A stretch of DNA of 64,000 nt from Mycolicibacterium tokaiense (GTDB taxonomy: Bacteria; Actinomycetota; Actinomycetes; Mycobacteriales; Mycobacteriaceae), in the NCBI RefSeq assembly GCF_010725885.1, contig NZ_AP022600.1, forward strand, positions 5,580,001 to 5,644,000, read 5' to 3'. The notes below the pieces were generated by a model. That model made no database searches. It worked only from the letters and a program-made list of their open reading frames with translations, and was not told the DNA's origin. Positions 1-7,969 of this stretch are shown here, in pieces. How positions within the stretch are numbered: the stretch's first letter is position 1; the number at the start of each line of letters is the position of its first letter. The translations under genes were made by a program, and so were the position numbers.

Positions 1-1097
1 GTCAGCTGCTTGTCCGACAGCGGCCGCCGCTCGGTGTTGACCAGGTCGTTGGCGATCTGCAGACCGCACACCTGGACGCTGCCGTCGATGTGGCCCATCG
101 AGGCGGCGAACACGATGGTGACACCCAGACCCAGCAGCCAGGTGCCGCCGTAGTCGCTCATGATGGTGAACCAGCCCATCTGCGGCGCGTCCAGCACGTC
201 GGGCATGACGGTCGCGGCGATACCGACCAGCATCAGCAGCGTGTAGAACACGCCGGAGATCAAGACCGTGCACAACGTGCCGGACTTCACCGACCGGACG
301 CTGGAGGCGGTGTAGATGCGCTGGAAACTGGTGGGCCAGCACAGCGATCCGATCACGCCGGTGAAAATCAGCGCGAAGATGTACAGCGGTCCGTAGGAGC
401 CGCCGTCCCCGGGCAGGGTGAGGAACTCGTCGGCCACATCTCCCAGGACGGCGAAGCTGATGGGCCCGCCGGCCACCCCGGACAGCAGCACCAGACAGAC
501 CACCGCGGCGAAGACGTAGGCGACGGTGCCCTGGAAGGCGTCGGTCATGATCAGACCGCGCATCCCCATCCGCACCGTCCAGTACTGCCGGATGATGATG
601 ACGGCCAGGCCGACGATCAGGCAGGTGGTCACCGACCATGCGCCGTCGCTGGCCAACTCGAACACCGATCCCAGTGCCTGCATGCCGAGCACCACCCAGG
701 GGAACAGGGACACGATGCCGATCAGGCTGGAGATCACCCGCACGGCAGGCGAATTGAAGCGCTTGCCCAGCAGGTCGGGCTGCGAACGCAGATCGTACTT
801 CTTGCCCCAACGCCAGGCCCGGGTGGCCATGAAGTACATCATCGCCACGCCGAGCGAGGAGTACGCCAGGCCGTAGAGGCCGAACACCCCGGCGCCGGCG
901 GCCAGACCGAAGAAGGCGATGAACGTCGACCCCGGCCACCACGAGTTGACGTAGCTCATGGCCACGTACCAGGGGCCGTAGGCACGGCCACCCACGGCGT
1001 ACTCATCGAAGCTGGGAGCGGTCTTCTGTTGGGTGACATAGAGAATGGCGACGACGATGGCGTAGAAGACCGCCAGCATGCTGAGCATGATCCACAT
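1..1097 (-). CDS. sodium:solute symporter family permease (3' end outside window)
   Basis: Multi-pass membrane permease of the sodium:solute symporter (SSS) family, expected to import a small organic acid or similar solute with Na+. About 365 codons are visible; the C-terminus lies beyond the left edge. The translation is a run of hydrophobic helices starting WIMLSMLAVFYAIVVA, with the family's typical early segment around EYAVGGRAYGPW and WWPGSTFIAFFGLA. The ATG at 1097 follows a GGAGGCT ribosome site 3 bases upstream and lies one base after the stop of the DUF3311 gene, so the two are translationally coupled. Pairing with a DUF3311 protein resembles the MctP monocarboxylate permease arrangement, but the substrate cannot be read from sequence. 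The nearby GntR gene is a possible regulator (inference). Confidence 0.85.
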   Translation of the reverse strand, partial: MWIMLSMLAVFYAIVVAILYVTQQKTAPSFDEYAVGGRAYGPWYVAMSYVNSWWPGSTFIAFFGLAAGAGVFGLYGLAYSSLGVAMMYFMATRAWRWGKKYDLRSQPDLLGKRFNSPAVRVISSLIGIVSLFPWVVLGMQALGSVFELASDGAWSVTTCLIVGLAVIIIRQYWTVRMGMRGLIMTDAFQGTVAYVFAAVVCLVLLSGVAGGPISFAVLGDVADEFLTLPGDGGSYGPLYIFALIFTGVIGSLCWPTSFQRIYTASSVRSVKSGTLCTVLISGVFYTLLMLVGIAATVMPDVLDAPQMGWFTIMSDYGGTWLLGLGVTIVFAASMGHIDGSVQVCGLQIANDLVNTERRPLSDKQL

Positions 1098-1098
1098 A

Positions 1099-1392
1099 TC
1101 AGCCTCCGAGGCTTCCGGTAACTGGGGCGTTCGATTCGTGTTCGGTCGAGTCGTCGTCGAGCTCGCCGCGGATGTCCTCGACCACGTAGAAGGCCGTCAG
1201 CGTCAGCCCGAGGACCAGGGCGTTGACGATCCAGTACATGATGGCGAACGGGATGCCGAGGATCTCGAACCGAATTCCGCTGCCCCACAGATACAGTGGC
1301 GGAAAGAGTGCGAACAGCAGCGCCAGCGCATACAGCGTGCCGAAGAACCCGACGATGGTGCGTCGCGGCACGCCCCTGATGAACTCCTTCAT
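1099..1392 (-). CDS. DUF3311-like small membrane protein, symporter partner
   Basis: A 97-residue protein with two hydrophobic segments (about residues 12-33 and 43-66), the second carrying GIPFAIMYWIVNAL, which resembles the DUF3311 core. It ends in a charged, acidic tail. Such proteins commonly sit directly upstream of SSS permeases and are thought to be accessory subunits; no mechanism is known. I chose the ATG at 1392 (MKEFIRG) because it overlaps the hisN stop in ATGA and follows a GAAGGG site; a longer reading from 1431 is possible but would run well into hisN. The TGA at 1101-1099 is one base before the permease start. Confidence 0.75.
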   Translation of the reverse strand: MKEFIRGVPRRTIVGFFGTLYALALLFALFPPLYLWGSGIRFEILGIPFAIMYWIVNALVLGLTLTAFYVVEDIRGELDDDSTEHESNAPVTGSLGG

Positions 1393-2174
1393 GCATGAAT
1401 CCCTTCGTGGTCGAATGCCGATGACAGCCATGGCAGCAGCTGGTGGTGGATATGTCCGTTGGTGGCGATGCCGTTGCCGGCGTCGAAGACCTCACGCCCG
1501 TCCAGGCTGGTGAACCGGCCACCGGCCTCGGCCAGGATCACCGGCATGGGGGCCAGATCGAAGTCGCGCGCGGTGTAGTCGACCACCGCGTCGGCGTGGC
1601 CGCAGGCCACCATGGCGTAGCCGAAGGCGTCGCCCCACGTGCGCAGCACCACGTTCTGGCTGTGCAGGTCGGAGATGACCGACGGGTCCCAGTCCTCGAG
1701 CCAGGTGGCCATCACATAGGCCCCGTCCAGGCTTGGCCGGTCCGACACCGAGACCCGGGTGCCGTTGCGCCAGCAGCCCTTGCCTTTCTCGGCGTGCACC
1801 GCGATCCCTGCGCTGGGCAGGTTGATCATGCCGAAGACGATCTCGTCGCCCTCCTGCAGGGCGATCAGGTTGGCATACAACGGCACCCCGCGGACGAAGG
1901 ACTTGGTGCCGTCGATGGGATCGACGATCCAGCGGAATCCGCTGGAACCGTGGGTGTCCGGGAACTCCTCGCCGGTGAAGGAGTCCTCGGGGAAATCGGC
2001 CTCGACGGCCGCGCGCAGCATCAGTTCGATCTCGCGGTCGGCGGCGGTGACCGGGGACCCGTCGGCCTTGAGGTCGACCGCGAGGTCCTGCGCCTCGAAG
2101 TAGCGGCGCGCGATCGCACCGGCCCGGGTGGCCATCGAGAACCCGAGCTCGATGCGGCGGTCTCGTTCAGTCAC
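1389..2174 (-). CDS. hisN: histidinol-phosphatase, inositol-monophosphatase family
   Basis: Probable histidinol-phosphate phosphatase, the penultimate step of histidine biosynthesis, belonging to the Mg2+-dependent inositol monophosphatase superfamily. The metal-site motifs are present: the GEEFP segment, then WIVDPIDGTKSF (D-P-I-D-G-T), and later a WGDAFGYAMVACG segment. With the GTG at 2174 (VTERDRRIEL) the product is 261 aa, matching the roughly 260 aa of mycobacterial HisN; the first ATG (2231) would add 19 residues reaching into the divergent promoter. It heads a coupled operon with the DUF3311 and symporter genes (ATGA overlap at 1392-1389). An inositol monophosphatase (ImpA/SuhB) is the alternative; the family alone does not exclude it. 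Confidence 0.8.
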   Translation of the reverse strand: MTERDRRIELGFSMATRAGAIARRYFEAQDLAVDLKADGSPVTAADREIELMLRAAVEADFPEDSFTGEEFPDTHGSSGFRWIVDPIDGTKSFVRGVPLYANLIALQEGDEIVFGMINLPSAGIAVHAEKGKGCWRNGTRVSVSDRPSLDGAYVMATWLEDWDPSVISDLHSQNVVLRTWGDAFGYAMVACGHADAVVDYTARDFDLAPMPVILAEAGGRFTSLDGREVFDAGNGIATNGHIHHQLLPWLSSAFDHEGIHA

Positions 2175-2287
2175 GGAGTCGACTGTCCGGTTAGACCATT
2201 TCTGGTTCGATGAGCCCGGCGTTAAACGCATGTAAACAGCAGCCGCCGCCCCCTGCGGTGGCCGCAGCGCGCCGATAACGTGAATTC

Positions 2288-3094
2288 ATGCTTGCTGTTG
2301 CGCATGCGCACGAAGCACTACGACGTCTGGCCGAGGAGCTGGCCGGGCGCGGTGAGGTACGGATGCCCGCCGAACGTGTGCTCGCAGAACGCCTCGGCAC
2401 ATCGCGGACCACGGTGCGCAAAGCGCTGGAACTGCTGGAACGCCAGGGCACCATCCACCGGGTCAAAGGCCGCGCGGGTGGGGCCTATCTGAGCACGGTC
2501 ACGTCCCGGGATGCCGCACCTGCGGCGTCGCAGCCCTACTGCGGCAGTCGCGGAGTGCTGCGCAGCCTGAACACGGTCAAGGGCATCCCGGAGATCCTGG
2601 CGGAGCAGGGTTTCCGCGACGGCACCTCGGTGCTGCGGGCCGGAATGGTCTCCCCCGAGGCCACGGTGTGCCGGGCACTGCAGCTGTCCGCCGGACAGTC
2701 GGTGGTCTCGCTGCTACGACTGCGCTTCGCCGACGGCGAGACCCTGGCGCTGGAGCAGATGTATCTGCGCCCGGAACTGGCGGCAGTACTGGACACCGAG
2801 ATGACGTCGATGTACCAGACGCTGTGGTCGCGGCTGGGCGTGCGCATCTCGGTGGTGGACGAGTCGATCGAGATCGTCTCGCTGTCGGCCGCCGAGGGCG
2901 CGCGGCTCGGCCAGCCGGCAGGTACCCCGGTGCTGCAGCTGGAACGGATCGGCTACGACCAGTTCGACCGGCCCATGGAGTACTCGGTGGACCTGTTCCG
3001 CGCCGACCGCACCCGGCTGCAGGTGCGCTCGGAGTCCAAGCTCTCCGACGCGATGACGGTCAGTCCGGCAGGAGCCCGTCGAGCGCCACGGTGA
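2288..3094 (+). CDS. GntR family regulator with UTRA domain (HutC type)
   Basis: Transcription factor of 268 aa. The N-terminal winged helix (about residues 7-65) has the GntR signature RMPAERVLAERLGTSRTTVRKALELLERQG, followed by a basic wing (RVKGRAGGAYL). The C-terminal part (about 95-255) looks like a UTRA effector domain, with VVSLLRLRFADGETLALEQMYL and LQLERIGYDQFDRPMEYSVDLFRADR. UTRA domains bind small metabolites such as sugars, amino acids or urocanate. It is divergent from hisN with a 113-base gap, so it probably controls itself and possibly the hisN-symporter operon (inference). Its last 35 bases overlap the convergent BrkB-like gene. Confidence 0.88.
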   Translation: MLAVAHAHEALRRLAEELAGRGEVRMPAERVLAERLGTSRTTVRKALELLERQGTIHRVKGRAGGAYLSTVTSRDAAPAASQPYCGSRGVLRSLNTVKGIPEILAEQGFRDGTSVLRAGMVSPEATVCRALQLSAGQSVVSLLRLRFADGETLALEQMYLRPELAAVLDTEMTSMYQTLWSRLGVRISVVDESIEIVSLSAAEGARLGQPAGTPVLQLERIGYDQFDRPMEYSVDLFRADRTRLQVRSESKLSDAMTVSPAGARRAPR

Positions 3095-3863
3095 CCCGGA
3101 ACCCGCACAGCACCAGGATGTGCAGGATGTAGAGCCACAGCGCCAGTGCGGTCACCGACCCGATGATCGGCATGCCGCCGAACGGCGCCGACCACTCGAC
3201 GGGAATCGCCAGGAACAACACGAACCCCTGCAGGAACCCGGCCGTCATGGCGCCGGTGCCGAAGGCCCCGAACAGCAGCGCCCGCCGGCCCAGCCGACCG
3301 GGCGCGATCAGCGCGAAGACGCCGACCAGAGCCAGCGACACCGTGATCCACACGACGTGGAAGGCCACCACCACCCCCCACACCAGCGTCCAGCCGGTAC
3401 CCGCATAGAGCGGGCCGACGTAGTGCGCCGACGCCAGCACCCCGAGCACCAGGAACGGTGCCACCGCGGCCACGCCGAGCAGGCCGAAGCGACCGCGCCA
3501 GCCGGTGAGCGTGTCGCCGGCCGCGGTCATCTGCCGAAACGCCCGCCGTAACCCTTCCCCGTAGAGGCTGGCCGGGAACAGCACCACCAGGGCCTGCCAC
3601 CACGACATCGCCAGCGCCACCCGGGTGAGGGTGCGCAGCGCTTCGGGTGTGCCGTGGCCCTGGGGCAACCCGCCGATGGCCGCGTCCATCGCGGCGGTCA
3701 CGGTGTCGTGGCCGACGAGGGCACCCGCGGCCCACAGCGAGGCCAGCGCCAGCGGCACCAGCCCGATGACGCCGAAGTAGGTGGCCCCGGCGGCCCACAG
3801 GGCGATGTCGCTGCCCGGGAACGTCTTGCGGACGTCGGAGGCCATCCTGGTCAACCGGCTCAC
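3060..3863 (-). CDS. YihY/BrkB-like integral membrane protein
   Basis: Membrane protein of about 267 aa with several transmembrane segments; the arrangement and phrases such as LWAAGATYFGVIGLVPLALASLW and LALWLYILHILVLCGFRVTVALDG resemble the YihY/BrkB (virulence factor BrkB) family. The family is often mislabelled ribonuclease BN; no activity is established. The GTG at 3863 has an AGGTG site about 4 bases upstream and is preferred over the ATG at 3845, where AGG touches the start. It diverges from the CDP-alcohol phosphatidyltransferase with 33 bases between starts and runs 35 bases into the 3' end of the GntR gene. Confidence 0.72.
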   Translation of the reverse strand: MSRLTRMASDVRKTFPGSDIALWAAGATYFGVIGLVPLALASLWAAGALVGHDTVTAAMDAAIGGLPQGHGTPEALRTLTRVALAMSWWQALVVLFPASLYGEGLRRAFRQMTAAGDTLTGWRGRFGLLGVAAVAPFLVLGVLASAHYVGPLYAGTGWTLVWGVVVAFHVVWITVSLALVGVFALIAPGRLGRRALLFGAFGTGAMTAGFLQGFVLFLAIPVEWSAPFGGMPIIGSVTALALWLYILHILVLCGFRVTVALDGLLPD

Positions 3864-3896
3864 CGCGGCACCTGGGGTTCCTGGCAGGCTGGCCTC

Positions 3897-4559
3897 ATGA
3901 CCTCGGACGACAAGGGCTGGTCGGAGCTGCACGGCGGCGTGCAGCCCTCGTTGCTGGTCCGCGGCTGGCTGCGGATGGTGCGGGCGCTGTGTGCCGGGCC
4001 GGTGACCAGGATCCCCCCGGATGCGCTGTCGGCTGCGGGTGTGCTGACCCTGGGGCTGGCGTGGGTTGCGGCGGCCCGGGGCCTGCCGGTGCTGGTGGTG
4101 CCGCTGGTGCTGCTGGCCGGGGTCTTCGACGGTCTGGACGGGGCGGTGGCCCTGCAGACCGGGCGGGCCCGACCGCTGGGCGCCGTGGTGGACGCGGTGG
4201 CCGACCGGCTGGGCGATCTGCTGCTGGGTGCCGTGCTGGTGACACTCGGCGCCCCGCTGGGCTGGGTGGTGGCCGCGCTGACGCTGGTGCTGCTGCTGGA
4301 GTACCTACGCGCCCGTGCCCAGTCGGTCGGGATGCCTGGGGTCGGTGCGGTGACGGTCGCCGAACGGCCCACCCGGCTGATCCTGGTCGGGGTGGCCGCC
4401 GCCGGCGTGGCGGTGTTCCCGGCCGGAGTCCCCGGACTGGGCTGGGACTGGGCCTTCGGACTGGCCGTCACGTGGACAGCCGTCGGCGTGATGGGGATGC
4501 GGCAGCTAATCGTCGGGATCCGGCGGTCGATCCCGCCGCGTTTTCCGCAGGGCCGATGA
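3897..4559 (+). CDS. CDP-alcohol phosphatidyltransferase family protein
   Basis: Membrane enzyme of 220 aa that should transfer a phosphatidyl group from CDP-diacylglycerol (or a related CDP-alcohol) to a small alcohol. The family motif is visible near residues 79-107: D-G-L-D-G followed by GAVVDAVADR, supplying the four metal-binding aspartates. The arginine that normally follows the first cluster (DGxxAR) is leucine here (DGAVAL), a deviation at a substrate-binding position. Hydrophobic helices surround the motif. Its final 92 bases overlap the convergent carotenoid dehydrogenase gene. The acceptor alcohol is unknown; neighbours point to envelope lipids or none in particular. Confidence 0.82.
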   Translation: MTSDDKGWSELHGGVQPSLLVRGWLRMVRALCAGPVTRIPPDALSAAGVLTLGLAWVAAARGLPVLVVPLVLLAGVFDGLDGAVALQTGRARPLGAVVDAVADRLGDLLLGAVLVTLGAPLGWVVAALTLVLLLEYLRARAQSVGMPGVGAVTVAERPTRLILVGVAAAGVAVFPAGVPGLGWDWAFGLAVTWTAVGVMGMRQLIVGIRRSIPPRFPQGR

Positions 4560-6012
4560 GGCGCGCGACGATCTCGGCCGACATCAGCACCAGCGGGATG
4601 CCGCCACCGGGATGCGCGGAGCCGCCCACCAGGAACAGCCCCGGCACCGGGCTGCGGTTGGCCGGGCGGCGCAGCGCGGCCCGCGGTCCGTGGGAGGCGC
4701 TGCCGTAGATCGCCCCGCCGGGCGCACCGGTGCGCCGCTGCAGATCCGCCGGGGTGATGGTTTCGACGAAGCGCAGTCTGCTGCGCACGTCCACCCCACG
4801 CCCGGCCAGCACGTCGAGCACCCGTTCGGTGTAGCGCTCGCGGATGCCGGGGGCGTCCCAGTCCACGCCGGATCCCGGCCGGTGCTCCGGGGCATTCACC
4901 ATCACGAACCAGCCTTCCGAATCGTCATCGGGTCGTAGCGCGGGGTCATCCGGGGCGTGGACGTACACCGTGGGATCGGGCACCGGATGCGGGTGCCTGC
5001 CGAAGATCGCGTCGAACTCGGCGTCGTAGTCGGCCGGGAAGTACACCCGGTGTGCGGCACCGGGATGGCGGCCCGAAAGACCCAGCAGCAGAACACAACC
5101 CGACATCGAGGCGGCGGTGCGGCGGACCACGCGCCGGGCCACCGGGGCAGCCGCGGCCGGCAACAGCCGCCCATAGAGCACAGCGGCGTCGGCGTTGCAC
5201 ACCACCACGTCGGAGGCCACGTCGCGGCCGTCGACCCGGACCCCGCGGGCCCGCCCGGCCTGCATCAGCACGGACTGCACCGCGGCGCCGGTGACGATCT
5301 GTACCCCGAGTTCGACGCAGCGCGCGGCCAGCGCGTCGACGATGCGGCGCAACCCTCCGGGCACGTACCAGGCGCCGAACTCCTGCTCGACGAACGACGT
5401 CACCGCCAGCACCGCCGGGGTGCGGCGGGGGTCGGAGCCGGAGTAGGTGGCGTAGCGGTTCAGCCACATCCGCAGCCGCGGGTCCGGCAGCAGTCGGCGC
5501 CCCAGGCCGTCGATGGTGCGCCACGGCGCCACGGCGCGCAGGTCGGCCGGCCGCGCACTCATCCGGGCCAGAGCGGGCAGTGAAACGGGTTGGCGCAGAA
5601 CAGGTTCACCCACCAGCTCCCACAGCCGCGCGGACCGGGCGTGCAGGCGCTGCCAAGACTGACCGGCACCGGCACCCAGCGCGGCGTCCAGTGCTGCGGG
5701 CACCTGCGTGGGGTCGTGCGGCATCGTCAGCTCGGTGCCGTCGGCGAACCGGTAGGCACACGCCGGATCCACCGGGGTCCAGCTCAGCTCGGCCGGGCCG
5801 CCGGTGTCGGCGAACAGCTGGTCGAGCACCCCCGGCATGGTCAGCAGGGAAGGGCCGGTGTCGAAGGTGAACCCGTCGCGCTCGAGCACACCGAGCTTGC
5901 CCCCGACCGCCGGCGCGCTCTCGAACACGGTGACCCGGTGGCCGGCCGCGGCCAGCCGCGCCGCGGTGGCGAGCCCGGCCAGCCCCGCGCCGATCACCAC
6001 GGCGCGGTTCAC
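4468..6012 (-). CDS. CrtI/CrtD-like carotenoid FAD dehydrogenase
   Basis: FAD-dependent desaturase of the phytoene dehydrogenase family, 514 aa. The dinucleotide fold VVIGAGLAGLATAARLAAAGHRVTVFE opens the protein and the C-terminal family segment is GLFLVGGSAHPGGGIPLVLMSAEIVARLI. Because a canonical crtI is present at 24776-26281, this copy more likely acts later, for example as a CrtD-type 3,4-desaturase of a hydrated psi end, together with the neighbouring GT2 and CruF genes (inference). The GTG at 6012 overlaps the GT2 stop in GTGA. About 28 residues after ARLI are low-complexity (GPAENAAGS...RRRLST) and lie antisense to the phosphatidyltransferase gene, an unusually long convergent overlap of 92 bases. 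Confidence 0.82.
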   Translation of the reverse strand: MNRAVVIGAGLAGLATAARLAAAGHRVTVFESAPAVGGKLGVLERDGFTFDTGPSLLTMPGVLDQLFADTGGPAELSWTPVDPACAYRFADGTELTMPHDPTQVPAALDAALGAGAGQSWQRLHARSARLWELVGEPVLRQPVSLPALARMSARPADLRAVAPWRTIDGLGRRLLPDPRLRMWLNRYATYSGSDPRRTPAVLAVTSFVEQEFGAWYVPGGLRRIVDALAARCVELGVQIVTGAAVQSVLMQAGRARGVRVDGRDVASDVVVCNADAAVLYGRLLPAAAAPVARRVVRRTAASMSGCVLLLGLSGRHPGAAHRVYFPADYDAEFDAIFGRHPHPVPDPTVYVHAPDDPALRPDDDSEGWFVMVNAPEHRPGSGVDWDAPGIRERYTERVLDVLAGRGVDVRSRLRFVETITPADLQRRTGAPGGAIYGSASHGPRAALRRPANRSPVPGLFLVGGSAHPGGGIPLVLMSAEIVARLIGPAENAAGSTAGSRRLAAASPSRRRLST

Positions 6013-7148
6013 AGGGGCCGTCCCTTCCAGTGCAGGGTCCCGGCCAGTCGCCCCACCCAGGACCAGGCGAGCAGGCCGAGCAGGGCCAGCACGGACAGCG
6101 GGTGGGCCAGACCGTCGAGCACCGCCGCCGGCCCCCGGTCGCCGCACCAGCGCGCCACCGACACCCGGCCCAGCACGGCGGCACCGTATCCGAGTGCGCC
6201 CACCCAGGAACCGGTCAGCATCGCCGCGGCCGGCACCACGTAGACCACCCCGAGTGCGGCGCCGACCGCCACTGCGCCCAGCGGCGAGCCGAACGCCGCC
6301 CACAGCGACTTGCGGTACCCGACCGCGAGCTCCCGGCCGGTGGCGTACATGCGGCAGGTCGCCAGCTCGGCCCCGTCGGCCACGGCTGTCCGCGCCCCGG
6401 CGCGGCGCATCGCCCGGGCCAGGGCGATGTCGTCGAGTACCTCACCGCGCACAGCCTGCCAGCCGCCGGCGCGCGCCAGCGCATCGGCGTCCAGCACCAG
6501 GAACTGCCCGTTGGCGAAGGCCAGCGACGGCCGCGGGGAGCGCTCGGCCACCCGCAGCGGCACGGTGGTCAGCCACGACCAGGCCAGCAACGGCTGGATC
6601 AGCCGGCCGAGCACCCCGGCGGTGAGCTGCCGGGGCCAGGGACTCACCAGATCCAGTGGGGTTCCGCGCAGCAGGTCGACGGCTGCGGCGATGGCCCGCG
6701 GGTGCAGCACCACATCGGCGTCGACATACACCAGCGTCGAAAAGCGTGCCGCCGCGGCCAGTTGGGCGCAGGCGTGCGGTTTGCCGAGGGTTCCCGGCGG
6801 GGGCGGGGTCCCGGCCAGCACCCGCACCCGCGGGTCCGACCGTGCCGCCGCGGTCACCACCTGTGCCGTGCCGTCGGTGGAGTTGTCGTCGAGCACCAGG
6901 ATCTCCATCCGCGTCGGCCCCTGCTGAGCCACCAGCGCGGCGACGGTGGGTCCGATGCGGTGCGCCTCGTCGCGGGCGGGCACCAGCACGCTCACCCCGT
7001 CGCTGTGCGGCGCGGGATCCGCAGGCGGGCGGCGCAACAACCGCCGGTTGAACAGCTGGTGGACGGTACCGACGCACGCCAGCGCGGAGCCGAGGGCGAC
7101 AATGGTGGAGAACCGGTCTTTGCAGGGTCGCGCGGCGGGCACCTGCAA
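6009..7148 (-). CDS. family 2 glycosyltransferase of the carotenoid locus
   Basis: Membrane-anchored inverting glycosyltransferase of 379 aa. The GT-A domain shows VLVPARDEAHRIGPTV (nucleotide-sugar binding), VLDDNSTDGTAQVV, the DxD region LVYVDADVVLHPRA and a GEVLDDIALARAMRRAG segment, followed by hydrophobic C-terminal helices. Placed in one coupled unit with a CrtI/CrtD-like gene and back to back with a CruF-like hydratase, it resembles the CruG/GT2 enzymes that glycosylate a hydroxylated psi end, as in myxoxanthophyll-type pigments. That role is inference. The start at 7148 is the only usual start codon upstream of the domain. The divergent gap to cruF is 41 bases and must hold both promoters. 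Confidence 0.82.
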   Translation of the reverse strand: MQVPAARPCKDRFSTIVALGSALACVGTVHQLFNRRLLRRPPADPAPHSDGVSVLVPARDEAHRIGPTVAALVAQQGPTRMEILVLDDNSTDGTAQVVTAAARSDPRVRVLAGTPPPPGTLGKPHACAQLAAAARFSTLVYVDADVVLHPRAIAAAVDLLRGTPLDLVSPWPRQLTAGVLGRLIQPLLAWSWLTTVPLRVAERSPRPSLAFANGQFLVLDADALARAGGWQAVRGEVLDDIALARAMRRAGARTAVADGAELATCRMYATGRELAVGYRKSLWAAFGSPLGAVAVGAALGVVYVVPAAAMLTGSWVGALGYGAAVLGRVSVARWCGDRGPAAVLDGLAHPLSVLALLGLLAWSWVGRLAGTLHWKGRPL

Positions 7149-7189
7149 AGCCTACGGATCCCCGTTCCGAGCGCGGAGGTGCAGACATC

Positions 7190-7969
7190 GTGGCGTTGGC
7201 CCCATCCGTCGCGCCGGTGCGCCTCAGCCAGGTGAGCTGGGCGCTGGTGGTCGCCGCGATCGGAGTCCAGATCGCCTACCCGTTGATCCCCGAATCGTCG
7301 CGGACCGCGGTGACCGTGACCAGCGTGGTGGTGTTCTTCCTGGCCGCGGTGGCCGACGTGTTCCGCCGCTACGGGGCATCCGGGGCGGCGGCTCTGGTGG
7401 CGGTGGCCGGCGGCGGCGGGCTGCTGGCCGAGTCCGTCGGGGTGGCCACCGGCTGGCCGTTCGGGTCCTACAACTACACCGGCACCCTGGGACTGGAGGT
7501 GCTGGGTGTGCCTGCGGTGGTGCCGCTGGCGTGGACGATGATGGCCTGGCCCGCGCTGGTGGTGGCCCGGACCCTGGCCGCCAGACCGGTTGTGGTGGTG
7601 CTGCTGGGCGCGCTGGCGCTGTCGGCGTGGGACCTGTTCCTGGATCCGCAGATGGTCGACGCCGGGCACTGGACCTGGCACCATCCCGACCCCGGGCTGC
7701 CGCTGGTGCCGGGCATCCCGCTGACCAACTACCTGGGCTGGCTCCTGGTGAGCCTGATCCTGATCGCCGTGCTCAACCTCGCCCTGCCCCGCCAGGACGG
7801 GGTGTCCGGTCCGGCGTCGACGCTGTATCTCTGGGTGTACTTCTCCTCCACACTCGGGCACCTGGTGTTCTTCGGGCTGCCCGGGTCCGCCCTCGTCGGT
7901 GGTGTTCTGATGGGTGCCATCGCCATTCCGTTCGCTGTGCGGCTCGCGCGCCGCCACTACGCAGAGTGA
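7190..7969 (+). CDS. cruF: CruF-like carotenoid biosynthesis membrane protein
   Basis: Integral membrane protein of 259 aa of the Caroten_synth (DUF422) family, whose best-known member CruF hydrates the 1',2' double bond of a psi-end carotenoid. Typical stretches are ESVGVATGWPFGSYNYTG, WDLFLDPQMVDAGHWTW and PLTNYLGWLLVS, with charged residues buried between hydrophobic helices. The GTG start at 7190 follows a GGAGGT site 9 bases upstream. The stop overlaps the start of crtU in GTGA, so the two are co-translated. In this setting it would supply the hydroxyl group used by the GT2 enzyme (inference). Confidence 0.8.
   Translation: MALAPSVAPVRLSQVSWALVVAAIGVQIAYPLIPESSRTAVTVTSVVVFFLAAVADVFRRYGASGAAALVAVAGGGGLLAESVGVATGWPFGSYNYTGTLGLEVLGVPAVVPLAWTMMAWPALVVARTLAARPVVVVLLGALALSAWDLFLDPQMVDAGHWTWHHPDPGLPLVPGIPLTNYLGWLLVSLILIAVLNLALPRQDGVSGPASTLYLWVYFSSTLGHLVFFGLPGSALVGGVLMGAIAIPFAVRLARRHYAE

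Noticed and set aside
90..1121. A 343-codon plus-strand frame over the symporter gene
   Set aside because: Low-complexity, His/Gln/Gly-rich translation with no motif; the minus strand has a clear membrane permease.
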